DNA from: an uncultured Lachnospiraceae bacterium
GTDB taxonomy: Bacteria; Bacillota; Clostridia; Lachnospirales; Lachnospiraceae
Direction of reading: 5' to 3'
Length of the DNA stretch: 39,540 bases
Assembly: GCA_946534785.1 (NCBI GenBank)
Contig: CAMNCY010000005.1
Location: 1-39,540, forward strand
Below the pieces are notes generated by a model. The model was not told the DNA's origin. It ran no database searches and saw only the letters and a program-made list of their open reading frames with translations. Each line of letters opens with the position of its first letter. Positions within the stretch are counted from its first letter, which is position 1. Position numbers and translations under genes: made by a program. This document shows positions 1 through 8,158 of this stretch, one piece after another.

Positions 1-369
1 CTCGCCGGTATCTTCGTTCAGGAACATGTCCAGCCGGCATACGGGAAGGAGCGTTTCGTACAGGGGACGGTTCAGGATCATTTCCTCCAGCTCCTCCGGG
101 AAGCCGAAGAGCTTCCGGTAATCTTCCTGTTCCAGGTATTCCCGGATCACTCTGGTCAGGATCCCGTAAGCTGTCTCGCCGGCCTTCCGGACAAAGGCAA
201 GTCCTTCCGGCGTAAGCGCCTTCGGGAGATACAGGAACTTGATGGGAATGCCGTGGTAGGCGGCGCCGCTTGTCAGGACCGCTTCCGCTTCCCTTTTTCC
301 GCTTTCCTCATGACCTTCTGCATCCGCCTTATAAAGCTCCAGGATCTCATTCTGCAGTGTCAGCTTCAT
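1..369 (-). CDS. N-terminal part of a probable ATP-grasp / glutathionylspermidine-synthase-like protein (cut by window edge)
   Basis: The reading frame opens with ATG at 369 behind a GAGGG-type ribosome binding site and runs uninterrupted off the left edge, giving 123 residues. It starts inside the last codons of uvrC (23 bp overlap), so the two are probably co-transcribed and translationally coupled. The visible part is a soluble, mostly helical N-terminal region with the segment [16 protein letters not shown] followed by PVCRLDMFL. That pattern resembles the pre-ATP-grasp region of circularly permuted ATP-grasp proteins of the glutathionylspermidine synthase type, where an R-x-D motif precedes the nucleotide-binding core. 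The catalytic core is outside the window, so the family assignment is tentative and no substrate can be named. Confidence 0.5.
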   Translation of the reverse strand, partial: MKLTLQNEILELYKADAEGHEESGKREAEAVLTSGAAYHGIPIKFLYLPKALTPEGLAFVRKAGETAYGILTRVIREYLEQEDYRKLFGFPEELEEMILNRPLYETLLPVCRLDMFLNEDTGE

Positions 370-2275
370 GTTCTTTTCCCTCTTCTGCGTTCTTTTCGTG
401 AAAATACCGGTATATGACCTCCGCCTGCTTCTGCGGGATCCCGGGGACAGCCGCGATCTCTTCTGCCGATGCCGCCGCCATCTCGTCGATAGAGCGGAAC
501 TGCTTCATCAGGGCCTTCTTCCTCTGGGGGCCGATGCCCGGGATATCATCCAGCCGGGAACGGATCTGGGCCTTGCTGCGCAGGGACCGGTGGTACTCGA
601 TGGCAAAGCGGTGCGTCTCGTCCTGGATCCTCGTGATCAGCTTGAACCCCTCGCTTTTCGTATCGATCGGCAGCTCCGTATTGTGAAAATACAGTCCCCT
701 TGTCCTGTGGTTATCATCCTTGACCATGCCGGCGACCGGAATGTCCAGTCCCAGCTCCTTCAGTACGGAAAGGCAGATGTTGACCTGGCCCCTTCCGCCG
801 TCCATCAGGATGAGGTCCGGGAAGCGGGTAAAGCTTCCCAGGGAAACGTCCATGTTCCCCTCCTCCAGCTCCTTCCGCTCCTCAATGCCGTGGGTAAAGC
901 GCCTGGTCAGGACTTCCTTCATGCAGGCGTAATCATCCGGCCCTGCCACTGTTTTGATGCGGAACTTGCGGTAATCGCTCCGCCTGGGTCTTCCTTTTTC
1001 ATACACGACCATGGAACCGACGTTGGCAAAACCGCTGATATCGGAAATATCATAGCTTTCCATGCGGTCCGCCACGGAGAGTCCGAGGAGCTGTGCGATC
1101 TCATGGACCGCGCCGATCGTACGTCCTTCTTCCCGGCGCATTCTTTCCTTATCCTTCTTCAGGATGGCTTCGGCGTTCTCTCCTGCCAGTTCGACCAGTT
1201 TTTCCTTCTGTCCCTTCTTCGGGACCAGGATCGTGACCTTTCCTTCTTTCCTTGCGCTGAGCCATTCTTCTATGACTTCCCTGTCCTCGATCTCCTCCGG
1301 CAGCATGATGGTCCGGGGAATGAACGGCGTGCCGGCATAGAACTGCTTGATGAACTCGGACAGGATCTCCTGCGTGGTCTTGCCGCCGACATGGTTCATA
1401 TAGAAGTGCTCGCGCCCGATCAGTCTTCCGTCCCGGATGAAGAAAGTCTGGATGACCGCGTCGGCATCGGCGTTCTCCGGTTCTGAAGCGATTCCCAGGA
1501 TATCCTTGTCCTCGCCTTCGCTCTCTGTCATCTTCTGCTTCTGGGAGATCTGTTTTACGCTGTTTAAAAGATCCCGCCAGCGGATCGCCTCTTCAAATTC
1601 CAGGTCCTCGGAGGCTTTCTCCATTTTCTGCGTCAGGTCCTTTATGATGAGGCCATAGTTGCCGGAAAGAAATTCCAGGGCAAGGTCCACCTTCTCCCGA
1701 TACGCTTCCGGGCTGATCCCGTCTTTCACGCAGGGGCCGCTGCAGCGTTTCATATAATAATTCAGGCAGGGCCTTTCCTTCCCGGTATCCCGGGGAAGGA
1801 CTCTCCTGCAGTCTCTTAAACCGTACATGCGGTTCAGAAGTTCGATCGTGTCATGGACCGCGCCGGCACTGGTAAAGGGCCCGAAATACCTGGCTTTGTC
1901 CTTCTTCCTCGTGCGGGAAAACAGGATCCTCGGGAATTCCTCTCCCGTCGTGACCTTTATATAAGGATAGGTCTTGTCGTCCACGAGCAGCGTATTGTAC
2001 TTGGGACGGTGCTCCTTGATCAGGTTGTTCTCCAGGATCAGCGCCTCCAGCTCCGTATCCGTCACAATGTACTCAAAATACGCGATCTGCCGGATCATAC
2101 TGTCGATGGCGGGCCCTCTTCCCACATTCGCCCGGAAATAAGACCGGACACGGTTGCGCAGGATCTTGGCTTTGCCGACGTATATAATGGCGTCTCTCTC
2201 ATCGTGCATGATATAAACGCCGGGCCTTGCAGGCAGCTTATGAAGTTCTTCTTTGATATCGAATTTCTCTGACAT
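347..2275 (-). CDS. uvrC: UvrABC system protein C (excinuclease ABC subunit C)
   Basis: UvrC makes both incisions around a DNA lesion after UvrA-UvrB loading in nucleotide excision repair. The 642-residue product has the family's usual length and order. A GIY-YIG nuclease domain (GVYIM about residue 19, IYVGK shortly after) makes the 3' cut. A UvrB-binding UVR helix pair lies near residues 205-235 ([12 protein letters not shown]). An RNase-H-like domain beginning YDISDISG makes the 5' cut, and tandem helix-hairpin-helix motifs ([12 protein letters not shown] and [12 protein letters not shown]) close the protein. I chose the ATG at 2275, which starts [11 protein letters not shown]; an in-frame TTG lies 30 bp upstream. 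Neither has a strong ribosome binding site. It lies downstream of ftsH on the same strand, after a 252-bp hairpin-rich gap. Confidence 0.96.
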   Translation of the reverse strand: MSEKFDIKEELHKLPARPGVYIMHDERDAIIYVGKAKILRNRVRSYFRANVGRGPAIDSMIRQIAYFEYIVTDTELEALILENNLIKEHRPKYNTLLVDDKTYPYIKVTTGEEFPRILFSRTRKKDKARYFGPFTSAGAVHDTIELLNRMYGLRDCRRVLPRDTGKERPCLNYYMKRCSGPCVKDGISPEAYREKVDLALEFLSGNYGLIIKDLTQKMEKASEDLEFEEAIRWRDLLNSVKQISQKQKMTESEGEDKDILGIASEPENADADAVIQTFFIRDGRLIGREHFYMNHVGGKTTQEILSEFIKQFYAGTPFIPRTIMLPEEIEDREVIEEWLSARKEGKVTILVPKKGQKEKLVELAGENAEAILKKDKERMRREEGRTIGAVHEIAQLLGLSVADRMESYDISDISGFANVGSMVVYEKGRPRRSDYRKFRIKTVAGPDDYACMKEVLTRRFTHGIEERKELEEGNMDVSLGSFTRFPDLILMDGGRGQVNICLSVLKELGLDIPVAGMVKDDNHRTRGLYFHNTELPIDTKSEGFKLITRIQDETHRFAIEYHRSLRSKAQIRSRLDDIPGIGPQRKKALMKQFRSIDEMAAASAEEIAAVPGIPQKQAEVIYRYFHEKNAEEGKEHEADTAE

Positions 2276-2380
2276 GTTTCTGTGTTTCTGTATTGCCTGC
2301 GGCAATATGATGTATGCAGCGGTGTACTTATCCTGTGCGCAGCCGGGCGGTGCACAGCCGGTCTTCCGGCCTTCCGGCTT

Positions 2381-2424
2381 GGGGACGGAGATTCCGGCCC
2401 GTTCGGGCTATTGTGGTTGTCCCC
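2381..2424. repeat. GGGGAC-bounded stem-loop in the uvrC-ftsH gap
   Basis: GGGGAC at 2381-2386 pairs with GTCCCC at 2419-2424, enclosing a second hairpin (GCCC-GTTC-GGGC, 2397-2408). No gene is visible in the gap on either strand. The GGGGAC arm is shared with the REP-like repeats at 6025 and 7230, so this may be a diverged relative, although the rest of the sequence does not match them. Confidence 0.35.
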
Positions 2425-2458
2425 TTCGCCGAACTCACTATTTGGGAACGGAGAAAAT

Positions 2459-2496
2459 GTGCCGGACGGGTGACTGTAGTCATCCCTTTCCGGCAC
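2459..2496 (-). terminator. Probable intrinsic terminator of ftsH
   Basis: A hairpin with outer stem GTGCCGGA (2459-2466) and TCCGGCAC (2489-2496), and an inner stem GGGTGACT/AGTCATCCC with one bulge, starts about 30 bp after the ftsH stop. On the minus strand it is followed by ATTTTC, a modest T-rich tail. Confidence 0.6.
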
Positions 2497-2527
2497 CATT
2501 CTTTATAAAAGTTGAGAATATCAGTTA

Positions 2528-4693
2528 TCAATCATTATCCGGTCCCAGGATATCATCCAGCGGGACATCGGAAAATCTTCCGCGGACGGAGGACGACCCC
2601 TGTCCCGAAGGTGCTTCCCACTGCGGAGCGGGCGCCTCTGTAGCAGGCTCGGAAGTCTCTGCTGCAGGCGCAGGCGTCTCCGGTGCAGGCTGCTGCGCAG
2701 ACGCGTCTTTACTCTCAGGCTGCTGCGCGTCCTCTTTCTTCTCTTCTTCCGGAAGGCCCTTGACTTCCCGGTAGAGCTTCATGAACTGCTCGCCGGTGAT
2801 CGTCTCTTCCCGGATCAGGTACTCTGCGATCTTGTCCAGGGCATCCAGGTTGTCCCGAAGGATCTCTTTGGCCTTTGCATAGCACTCTTCAATGATCCTT
2901 CTGACCTCTTCGTCCACGGCTGCCGCGGTCGTATCGGCACAGTTAAGGGCAGCGCGTCCTTCCAGATACTGGCTCTCGATCGTGGCAAGGCCCATGAGGC
3001 CGAACCTCTCGCTCATGCCGTACTGTGTCACCATGGAGCGCGCGATGGCCGTCGCCCGTTCGATGTCATTGGAGGCGCCAGTCGTAATGCTGTCGAATTT
3101 CAGTTCTTCCGCGGCGCGTCCGCCGAGGAGGCCGACGATCATATCGTGAAGTTCATCCTTCGAGTTGAGGTAATGCTCTTCCTCGGGGACCTGCATCACA
3201 TAGCCGAGAGCGCCCATGGTACGGGGCACGATCGTGATCTTCTGTACGGGTTCCGAGTTTTTCTGGACCGCATTGATCAGCGCGTGGCCGACCTCGTGAT
3301 AGGAAACGATCCTGCGTTCCTTCGCGTTCATGATGCGGTCTTTCTTTTCCTTACCGACAAGGACCTGCTCAACTGCGCCGAAAAGGTCCTTCTGGCAGAC
3401 ATATTCCCGGTGTTCCTTGACCGCGTTGATGGCGGCCTCGTTGATCATATTGGCAAGATCGGAGCCGACCGCGCCGCTCGTTGCAAGCGCAATGGCATCC
3501 AGATCGACGGTCTCGTCCATTTTGACGTTCTTCGAGTGGACTTTCAGGATCGCGACACGTCCTTTCAGGTCCGGACGGTCGACGATGATACGCCGGTCGA
3601 AACGGCCGGGACGCAGGAGCGCCTTGTCCAGGATCTCCGGACGGTTCGTTGCGCCGAGGACAAGAATACCCTTCGTGGAATCAAAGCCGTCCATTTCCGA
3701 AAGGAGCTGGTTCAGGGTCTGTTCTCTTTCCTCATTTCCGCCGCCGTACTTGGAATCACGGCTGCGGCCGATGGCATCGATCTCATCGATGAAGATGATG
3801 CAGGGAGCGTTCTTGGTCGCTTCCCGGAAAAGGTCCCTGACACGGGAGGCGCCGACACCGACGTAGAGCTCGATGAAATCCGAACCCGTCAGGGAGAAGA
3901 ACGGAACATGGGCTTCTCCTGCAACCGCCCTGGCAAGCAGGGTCTTGCCGGTACCGGGAGGTCCTACGAGCAGGGCTCCCTTGGGGAGCTTTGCGCCAAT
4001 CTTCACATACCGGCCCGGATTATGCAGGAAATCCACGACTTCCACAAGGGATTCCTTGGCTTCATCCTCTCCGGCGACATCCGCAAAGGTAACGCCGGTC
4101 TCTTTCTGGACATATTCCTTGGCCGTACTTTTTCCAACGCCCATAAGTCCGCCGCCGCGGCCCATTCTCCGGAAAAGGAGCGAGAGCAGGACCCACATCA
4201 GGACGATCGGCAGGATATACGTCAGGATCCCGGTGATGATCATGGAAGAAACATCCGGGACGGTTGCCTTCACGCTGATGTCATGATCCAGGAGAAGATC
4301 CGTCAGGCCTTCGTCCTCCACCCTGCCCGTGTAATAGCGGAACCGTGCGTCTTCATTGTCCACGTCCGGCGTTTTGGGCGCGATGTTGATCCTGTCGCTG
4401 TCAAATTCGACCCTTGCAACTTCGCCGGCTTCCACCATGTTGATGAATTCCGTATAGGTGATCTCCGTCGTGCTGCTGCCGGTACCGCGCATAAAATAGC
4501 TGATCAGGAGCAGCATGATGAGCGTTGTGACCAGGAGGACAAAGAAATTCTGCCCCGGCTGGCGGCCGTTCCTGCCGCTTCCGCCGTTTCCGGACTCGTT
4601 CCGGTTCCCGTCATCTTTTTCATCATCATCCCCGAAACCGAACAGATCAAAGCGGAGGATCCTCCCGATTCCGGAAATCAGTTTATCTTTCAA
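2528..4693 (-). CDS. ftsH: ATP-dependent zinc metalloprotease FtsH
   Basis: FtsH is the membrane-anchored hexameric AAA+ protease that degrades misfolded membrane proteins and short-lived regulators. The 721-residue product has a first membrane helix near residues 50-69 and an extracytoplasmic domain. A second helix follows ([13 protein letters not shown]). The AAA domain has Walker A GPPGTGKT near 243 and Walker B IIFIDEID near 298. The zinc-binding HEVGH motif lies near 465. The start is a TTG at 4693 with GAAGGAG about 8 nt upstream; another in-frame TTG 27 bp earlier has no ribosome binding site in front of it. After the peptidase domain comes an unusually long Pro/Ala/Glu/Gln-rich tail of about 75 residues ending [10 protein letters not shown], probably disordered. 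A strong promoter lies upstream at 4736-4764, so it likely leads its own transcript. Confidence 0.97.
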   Translation of the reverse strand: MKDKLISGIGRILRFDLFGFGDDDEKDDGNRNESGNGGSGRNGRQPGQNFFVLLVTTLIMLLLISYFMRGTGSSTTEITYTEFINMVEAGEVARVEFDSDRINIAPKTPDVDNEDARFRYYTGRVEDEGLTDLLLDHDISVKATVPDVSSMIITGILTYILPIVLMWVLLSLLFRRMGRGGGLMGVGKSTAKEYVQKETGVTFADVAGEDEAKESLVEVVDFLHNPGRYVKIGAKLPKGALLVGPPGTGKTLLARAVAGEAHVPFFSLTGSDFIELYVGVGASRVRDLFREATKNAPCIIFIDEIDAIGRSRDSKYGGGNEEREQTLNQLLSEMDGFDSTKGILVLGATNRPEILDKALLRPGRFDRRIIVDRPDLKGRVAILKVHSKNVKMDETVDLDAIALATSGAVGSDLANMINEAAINAVKEHREYVCQKDLFGAVEQVLVGKEKKDRIMNAKERRIVSYHEVGHALINAVQKNSEPVQKITIVPRTMGALGYVMQVPEEEHYLNSKDELHDMIVGLLGGRAAEELKFDSITTGASNDIERATAIARSMVTQYGMSERFGLMGLATIESQYLEGRAALNCADTTAAAVDEEVRRIIEECYAKAKEILRDNLDALDKIAEYLIREETITGEQFMKLYREVKGLPEEEKKEDAQQPESKDASAQQPAPETPAPAAETSEPATEAPAPQWEAPSGQGSSSVRGRFSDVPLDDILGPDND

Positions 4694-4735
4694 TATATTT
4701 TCTCCTTCTATGGCATACAAAAACTCTGAATATAC

Positions 4736-4764
4736 ATTATAATGACGATGTCTGACAGAAGCAA
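4736..4764 (-). promoter_or_regulatory. Sigma-A-type promoter of ftsH
   Basis: On the minus strand TTGCTT (4759-4764) and TATAAT (4736-4741) are separated by 17 bp, about 45 bp upstream of the ftsH TTG start. The -10 box is a perfect consensus. Confidence 0.7.
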
Positions 4765-4837
4765 TTGCAAGAAAAAAAAGATTTTATAAAATCTAATTTA
4801 TACTGTCAAATCCGGAACCCTATTTTTCAGGAGGATC

Positions 4838-6049
4838 ATGAACACCATCAAGCTTTATGACGAAAACGCTTACGCAGTGGAATTCACTGCCTCTGTAGTA
4901 CAGGCTGTGCCGCTTTCCGGAGCAGAACGGCTCCTTGTCATTCTGGACCGGACGCTGTTTTTCCCGGAGGAAGGCGGACAGACGCCGGACTCTGGCGTTC
5001 TTGAAGGTTTTCCCGTGACCGATGTCCAGATAAAGGACGGCGTTATTACGCATACCATTGCCTGCGGCGACCCCTCCCTTTTTCCGGAGGGAAAGACCGT
5101 CTGCGGGAAGATCGACTGGGAGCACCGTTTTTCCAATATGCAGAACCATACCGGCGAGCATATCCTGTCCGGCATCCTGCACTCGGTATACGGTTATGAG
5201 AACGTGGGCTTCCGCCTGAGCGAGAACACCGTAACGCTGGACACCTCCGGTCAGCTGGATGATGAACAGATCCGGGACCTGGAGCTTAGAGCCAACCGGG
5301 TCGTCTGGCAGAATCTTGCCGTTACGGCAGCCTATCCTCCCGCGGAGGAACTGGAAAAGCTGGAATACCGCAGCAAGATCAGCCTTACGGAGGGCGTCAG
5401 GCTCGTGACGATCCCCGGCGTCGACGTCTGTGCGTGCTGCGCGCCCCATGTTGCCCGCACCGGAGAGATCGGCCTGATCAAGATCATCGGGGTCCTTCAT
5501 AATAAGAAGAATATGCGTCTTACCATCGTCTGCGGAAAGCGGGCGCTGGAGGAAATGCAGCTGCGCCAGACGCAGCTGGAAGAGATTTCCCATCTGACCA
5601 GCCGTCCCGCTGACGATGCCGCTTCCGGCGTACATAAGCTGCTGGAGGAGATCTCGCAGCTGAAGGAAAAGGTGACTGCGGCAGAACTGATACGGGTCAC
5701 CTCCATCGTGAAGCAGCACAAAGACGAACTGGAAGCATCCGGTGCGGAGATTACATCCTCCTGTATCTTCCTCTTTGAAAAGGAACTCTCCCCGCTGGCC
5801 CAGAGAAGCCTCATGAACGGCCTCTGCGACCTGGGCGTACGCTTTGCCGGCGTCTTTACGGGGGATGATGAGACAGGCTACCGGTACCTGATCGGAAGCC
5901 GCGCTGACGACGCGAGGGTCCCCAATGCCGTTCTGAAAGAACGGTTTTCCGCCAAGGGCGGCGGAAAGCCCGAAATGGTGCAGGGATCCGTTTCCGCTTC
6001 CGAGGAGATGATCCTCGCGGCGGTTGAGTCAGGGGGACAGGTCCGCTGA
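4838..6049 (+). CDS. Alanyl-tRNA editing protein, long AlaX type (tRNA-SAD plus DHHA1)
   Basis: This is a free-standing relative of the AlaRS editing domain, expected to hydrolyse mischarged Ser- or Gly-tRNA(Ala). The 403-residue product begins with the beta-barrel domain (LFFPEEGGQTPDSG). The zinc site is visible as HTGEH in NHTGEHILSGIL near residue 105 and as the later CACCAPHVARTGEIG. The C-terminal half is a DHHA1-like domain ending in a glycine-rich loop (KGGGKPEMVQG). The start has AGGAGG four bases upstream of the ATG, a slightly short spacing. The last eight or nine codons and the TGA stop lie inside a palindromic repeat beginning at 6022, so the natural C-terminus (around EEMILAAVE) has been replaced by repeat-encoded SGGQVR. 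Confidence 0.9.
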   Translation: MNTIKLYDENAYAVEFTASVVQAVPLSGAERLLVILDRTLFFPEEGGQTPDSGVLEGFPVTDVQIKDGVITHTIACGDPSLFPEGKTVCGKIDWEHRFSNMQNHTGEHILSGILHSVYGYENVGFRLSENTVTLDTSGQLDDEQIRDLELRANRVVWQNLAVTAAYPPAEELEKLEYRSKISLTEGVRLVTIPGVDVCACCAPHVARTGEIGLIKIIGVLHNKKNMRLTIVCGKRALEEMQLRQTQLEEISHLTSRPADDAASGVHKLLEEISQLKEKVTAAELIRVTSIVKQHKDELEASGAEITSSCIFLFEKELSPLAQRSLMNGLCDLGVRFAGVFTGDDETGYRYLIGSRADDARVPNAVLKERFSAKGGGKPEMVQGSVSASEEMILAAVESGGQVR

Positions 6050-6153
6050 CTCATGCGTTACGTTATAACAGGCCACGAAGCGCGATTTTATCGCGCTTCG
6101 CGGCTTATTCATTGGGCACAATGAGTCAGCGGACCTGTCCCCCCGTCTCAACC
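6022..6153. repeat. REP-like / MITE-like palindromic element
   Basis: Two 33-bp arms, 6022-6054 and 6121-6153, are inverted copies with only two mismatches. Each arm is itself a hairpin: TGAGTCA, a loop carrying GGGGGACAGGTCC (or its complement), then TGACTCA. Between them sits a perfect 11-bp stem, CGAAGCGCGAT (6076-6086) with ATCGCGCTTCG (6090-6100). A third copy of the hairpin unit lies at 7230-7258. The GGGGACAGGT core and paired inverted layout are typical of REP sequences mobilised in trans by IS200-like (RAYT) transposases; no transposase is present here. The left arm overlaps the 3' end of the preceding gene. Confidence 0.8.
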
Positions 6154-6176
6154 GCCCGAAAGGAATTCTCCTTCTT

Positions 6177-7031
6177 ATGACTGCTCTCTATAAAACGAAA
6201 GCGCCGAAGGATCCGAAGCTTTTCGGCACTGTCATGATGCTCGGCGCCTCTCTCTGCTTTTCCACGGGCGGGATCCTCATGAAGCTGATCCCCTGGAATC
6301 CCCTGGCCATCAACGGGGTGCGGAACCTGATCGCCGCGTTTGTGATCGGCCTGTATATCCTGGCAACGCATCACCGGCTGAAGTTCAATCCGACAGTCCT
6401 TGTGGGCGCCATCTGTATGGCCGGTGTCACGACGCTGTTCTCGATTGCCAACAAGCTGACGACCGCGGGGAATACGATCATCCTGCAGTATACGGCACCC
6501 ATATGGATCGTTCTTCTGATGTTCCTTTTCTTCGGGAAGAAGCCGGACAGGACCGCAGCCATTTCTATCCTGATCGTCTTCGCCGGGATCCTGTGTTTCT
6601 TCTTTGAGGGGCTTTCGACCGGCAGGTGGCTGGGCGACCTGATTGCCCTGTTGTCCGGCATTTTTTATGCGGGCGTCTTCATGCTGAACAGCTTTGAAAA
6701 GGGGGATGCCCTGTCCTCTGTTTTCTTCGGACAGCTGGCCTGCGGGATCTTCCTGTCACCGACGGTCCTTTCGGAGACGGATTTTTCGCCGGACGTACTC
6801 CTGTGCATCTTTCTTCTGGGTGCGGTGCAGGTCGGCCTCGCCTACATTTTCTTCACGACTGGGACAAAGTATACGGATCCCGTGACCGCCTCCATCATCA
6901 ATGCACTGGAACCGATCCTGAACCCGGTACTGGTCGCCGTTTTCTACGGCGAGACCCTGGGACGGCTTTCCTTTACCGGCGCCGCCATCGTCCTGTGCGG
7001 CATCCTTTACTACAACCTGAAGAATGCCTGA
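6177..7031 (+). CDS. EamA/DMT-superfamily permease
   Basis: The 284-residue product has about ten hydrophobic segments in two halves, the layout of EamA-type drug/metabolite transporters. The first helix carries GASLCFSTGGILMKLIPW and the second repeat ends with TDPVTASIINALEPILNPVL, a conserved EamA segment (glutamate in ALEPIL) before the last helices. Substrates of this family include amino acids, nucleosides and other small metabolites, and nothing here narrows that down. The ribosome binding site is poor: AAAGGA is about 14 nt upstream of the ATG at 6177. The gene sits between two REP-like repeats (6022-6153 and 7076-7258), with a strong terminator at 7275. Confidence 0.88.
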   Translation: MTALYKTKAPKDPKLFGTVMMLGASLCFSTGGILMKLIPWNPLAINGVRNLIAAFVIGLYILATHHRLKFNPTVLVGAICMAGVTTLFSIANKLTTAGNTIILQYTAPIWIVLLMFLFFGKKPDRTAAISILIVFAGILCFFFEGLSTGRWLGDLIALLSGIFYAGVFMLNSFEKGDALSSVFFGQLACGIFLSPTVLSETDFSPDVLLCIFLLGAVQVGLAYIFFTTGTKYTDPVTASIINALEPILNPVLVAVFYGETLGRLSFTGAAIVLCGILYYNLKNA

Positions 7032-7075
7032 TATGCAGAAAAGCATAAACGAAGGGTTATATGACAAAAAGAGTT

Positions 7076-7258
7076 GGTGACTCACGAATATTTTTGTGAT
7101 TTCGCTTACGGATCTGCGACCGCTCCTCTTTAACTACGGACGAATTCACTTTCCGGCACCGGATGCAGATGTGTCTTCTGCAAATCACAGGACTTTCGCA
7201 GCCAAAGCACCCAAAAAAGCCCCGGGGTGTGAGTCAGTGTACCTGTCCCCGTGACTCA
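7076..7258. repeat. Second REP-like repeat region
   Basis: TGAGTCA (7230-7236) and TGACTCA (7252-7258) flank GTGTACCTGTCCCCG, a diverged third copy of the hairpin in the 6022-6153 element. GTGACTCAC at 7077-7085 mirrors the GTGAGTCA at 7229, bounding about 140 bp without any gene. I see no other feature in the interval. Confidence 0.55.
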
Positions 7259-7274
7259 TAAAACCGTAAACGAA

Positions 7275-7317
7275 GCAGCCGCACCGATTTCTCAGTGCGG
7301 CTGCCTTTGTTTATTTT
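7275..7317. terminator. Intrinsic terminator, usable from both sides
   Basis: The 10-bp stem GCAGCCGCAC (7275-7284) pairs with GTGCGGCTGC (7295-7304). On the plus strand CTTTGTTTATTTT follows, and on the minus strand TTCGTTT. It separates the DMT permease from the leftward small membrane-protein genes. Confidence 0.75.
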
Positions 7318-7343
7318 ATGCCGATTCCGGCATTATTCCGTTC

Positions 7344-7442
7344 TCAGGCGAGGGCCAGAACGGTAACAACGATAAGTGCGATCAGGCTGACGACCATCAG
7401 TATTGTCGCGACCTTTCCGATCTTGGAACCATTGTCTTCCAT
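7344..7442 (-). CDS. 32-residue single-pass membrane peptide
   Basis: ATG at 7442 is preceded by AAAGGAGGATCATAAG, one of the best ribosome binding sites in the window (AGGAGG, 8-nt spacing). The frame encodes a short polar start (MEDNGSKIGK) followed by a continuous hydrophobic stretch of about 20 residues (VATILMVVSLIALIVVTVLA) and a TGA stop. The product is therefore a predicted one-helix membrane protein with a charged cytosolic or external tip. It lies 50 bp downstream of the 148-residue membrane-protein gene on the same strand and is followed by the 7275 terminator, so both probably share the promoter at 8014. I do not recognise the family. Small size means chance cannot be fully excluded, but the ribosome binding site and clean hydrophobic profile argue for a gene. 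Confidence 0.65.
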   Translation of the reverse strand: MEDNGSKIGKVATILMVVSLIALIVVTVLALA

Positions 7443-7492
7443 CTTATGATCCTCCTTTCTGTCAATACTCTGAAAAGCATTAACAGAGGGGA

Positions 7493-7939
7493 TCAGTGGT
7501 TATTATCCTGTTGGTGGAGAATATAAGTAATGATATAGCTCTTCCGGGACAGTTTCCATTCAGTCTCTCGGCAATATCCCGACTCTTTCAGCCGGATAAG
7601 GAACCACAGCAGAATAGCAAACAGAATGTACCATTCCGTCTCCGGGTCATTCCTTCGGCTCCTGCTCCTGTTCTCGTCTCTTTCCAGGGCTTCCCGGATG
7701 GTCTTCAGGGCGGAGTGTTCCCGCGTGATATACCCTGCCGGATGCTGCACGTCCGTTGCAAGACGGATAACGGGAGGGCAGGTGCGGGTGGCGGATCCGC
7801 CTGTTTCAAGTGTTTCTTCGAAAAGAGGACAGCCAGAGTCCGGGCTGCAGGGATTATACCAGGCATCCGTCGACAGGATGAAAAAAGCCGCAAGGACCAG
7901 AAGGATCCTCGTCATGTTTTCATAAAATCTCCTGCTCAT
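7493..7939 (-). CDS. Hypothetical two-helix membrane protein
   Basis: The product has 148 residues. A hydrophobic segment near residues 11-26 (ILLVLAAFFILSTDAWY) could be a signal anchor. A charged middle part is rich in Arg, Glu and Asp (ALERDENRSRSRRNDPE). A second hydrophobic helix follows (EWYILFAILLWFLIRL), then a basic C-terminus. Four cysteines lie in the first half (NPCSPDSGC and others), consistent with an external loop if the first helix crosses the membrane. I do not recognise a family. Support comes from a near-consensus promoter at 8014-8042, a CAGGGA ribosome binding site, and the downstream small membrane peptide and terminator. An overlapping plus-strand frame exists but lacks such signals. 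Confidence 0.6.
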   Translation of the reverse strand: MSRRFYENMTRILLVLAAFFILSTDAWYNPCSPDSGCPLFEETLETGGSATRTCPPVIRLATDVQHPAGYITREHSALKTIREALERDENRSRSRRNDPETEWYILFAILLWFLIRLKESGYCRETEWKLSRKSYIITYILHQQDNNH

Positions 7940-8013
7940 GTTTTTCCCTGATGCCTGCTTTCTGTATACTCTGTCTTTCCAAAAGAGGCCGCCCGCGCGG
8001 TGGATACCCGGAT

Positions 8014-8042
8014 ATTATAACACGCCAACCCCTCATGGACAA
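8014..8042 (-). promoter_or_regulatory. Sigma-A-type promoter for the small membrane-protein genes
   Basis: On the minus strand TTGTCC (8037-8042), a 17-bp spacer ending TGT, and TATAAT (8014-8019) form a near-consensus promoter. It would give a leader of roughly 65-70 nt before the ATG at 7939. Confidence 0.65.
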
Positions 8043-8158
8043 TTTCCCCTGCCGGGATATATACTAATTGATGTTGGAATATATGCGGCAATTTGAATCA
8101 GGGCAGGATGATCCTTTATATGACCGCCGGATCCTGCACAGGGAGGATGTAAAAGACT

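Noticed and set aside
3146-4729. Long plus-strand open frame (527 codons) across ftsH
   Set aside because: It is antisense to an unambiguous FtsH with all motifs, has no ribosome binding site of note and a His/Asp/Arg-heavy composition typical of a GC-rich shadow frame.
7496-7951. Plus-strand 151-codon frame opposite the 148-residue membrane protein
   Set aside because: It has no promoter or ribosome binding site and an Arg/Pro/Gly-rich shadow composition, while the minus frame has both signals and plausible membrane helices.
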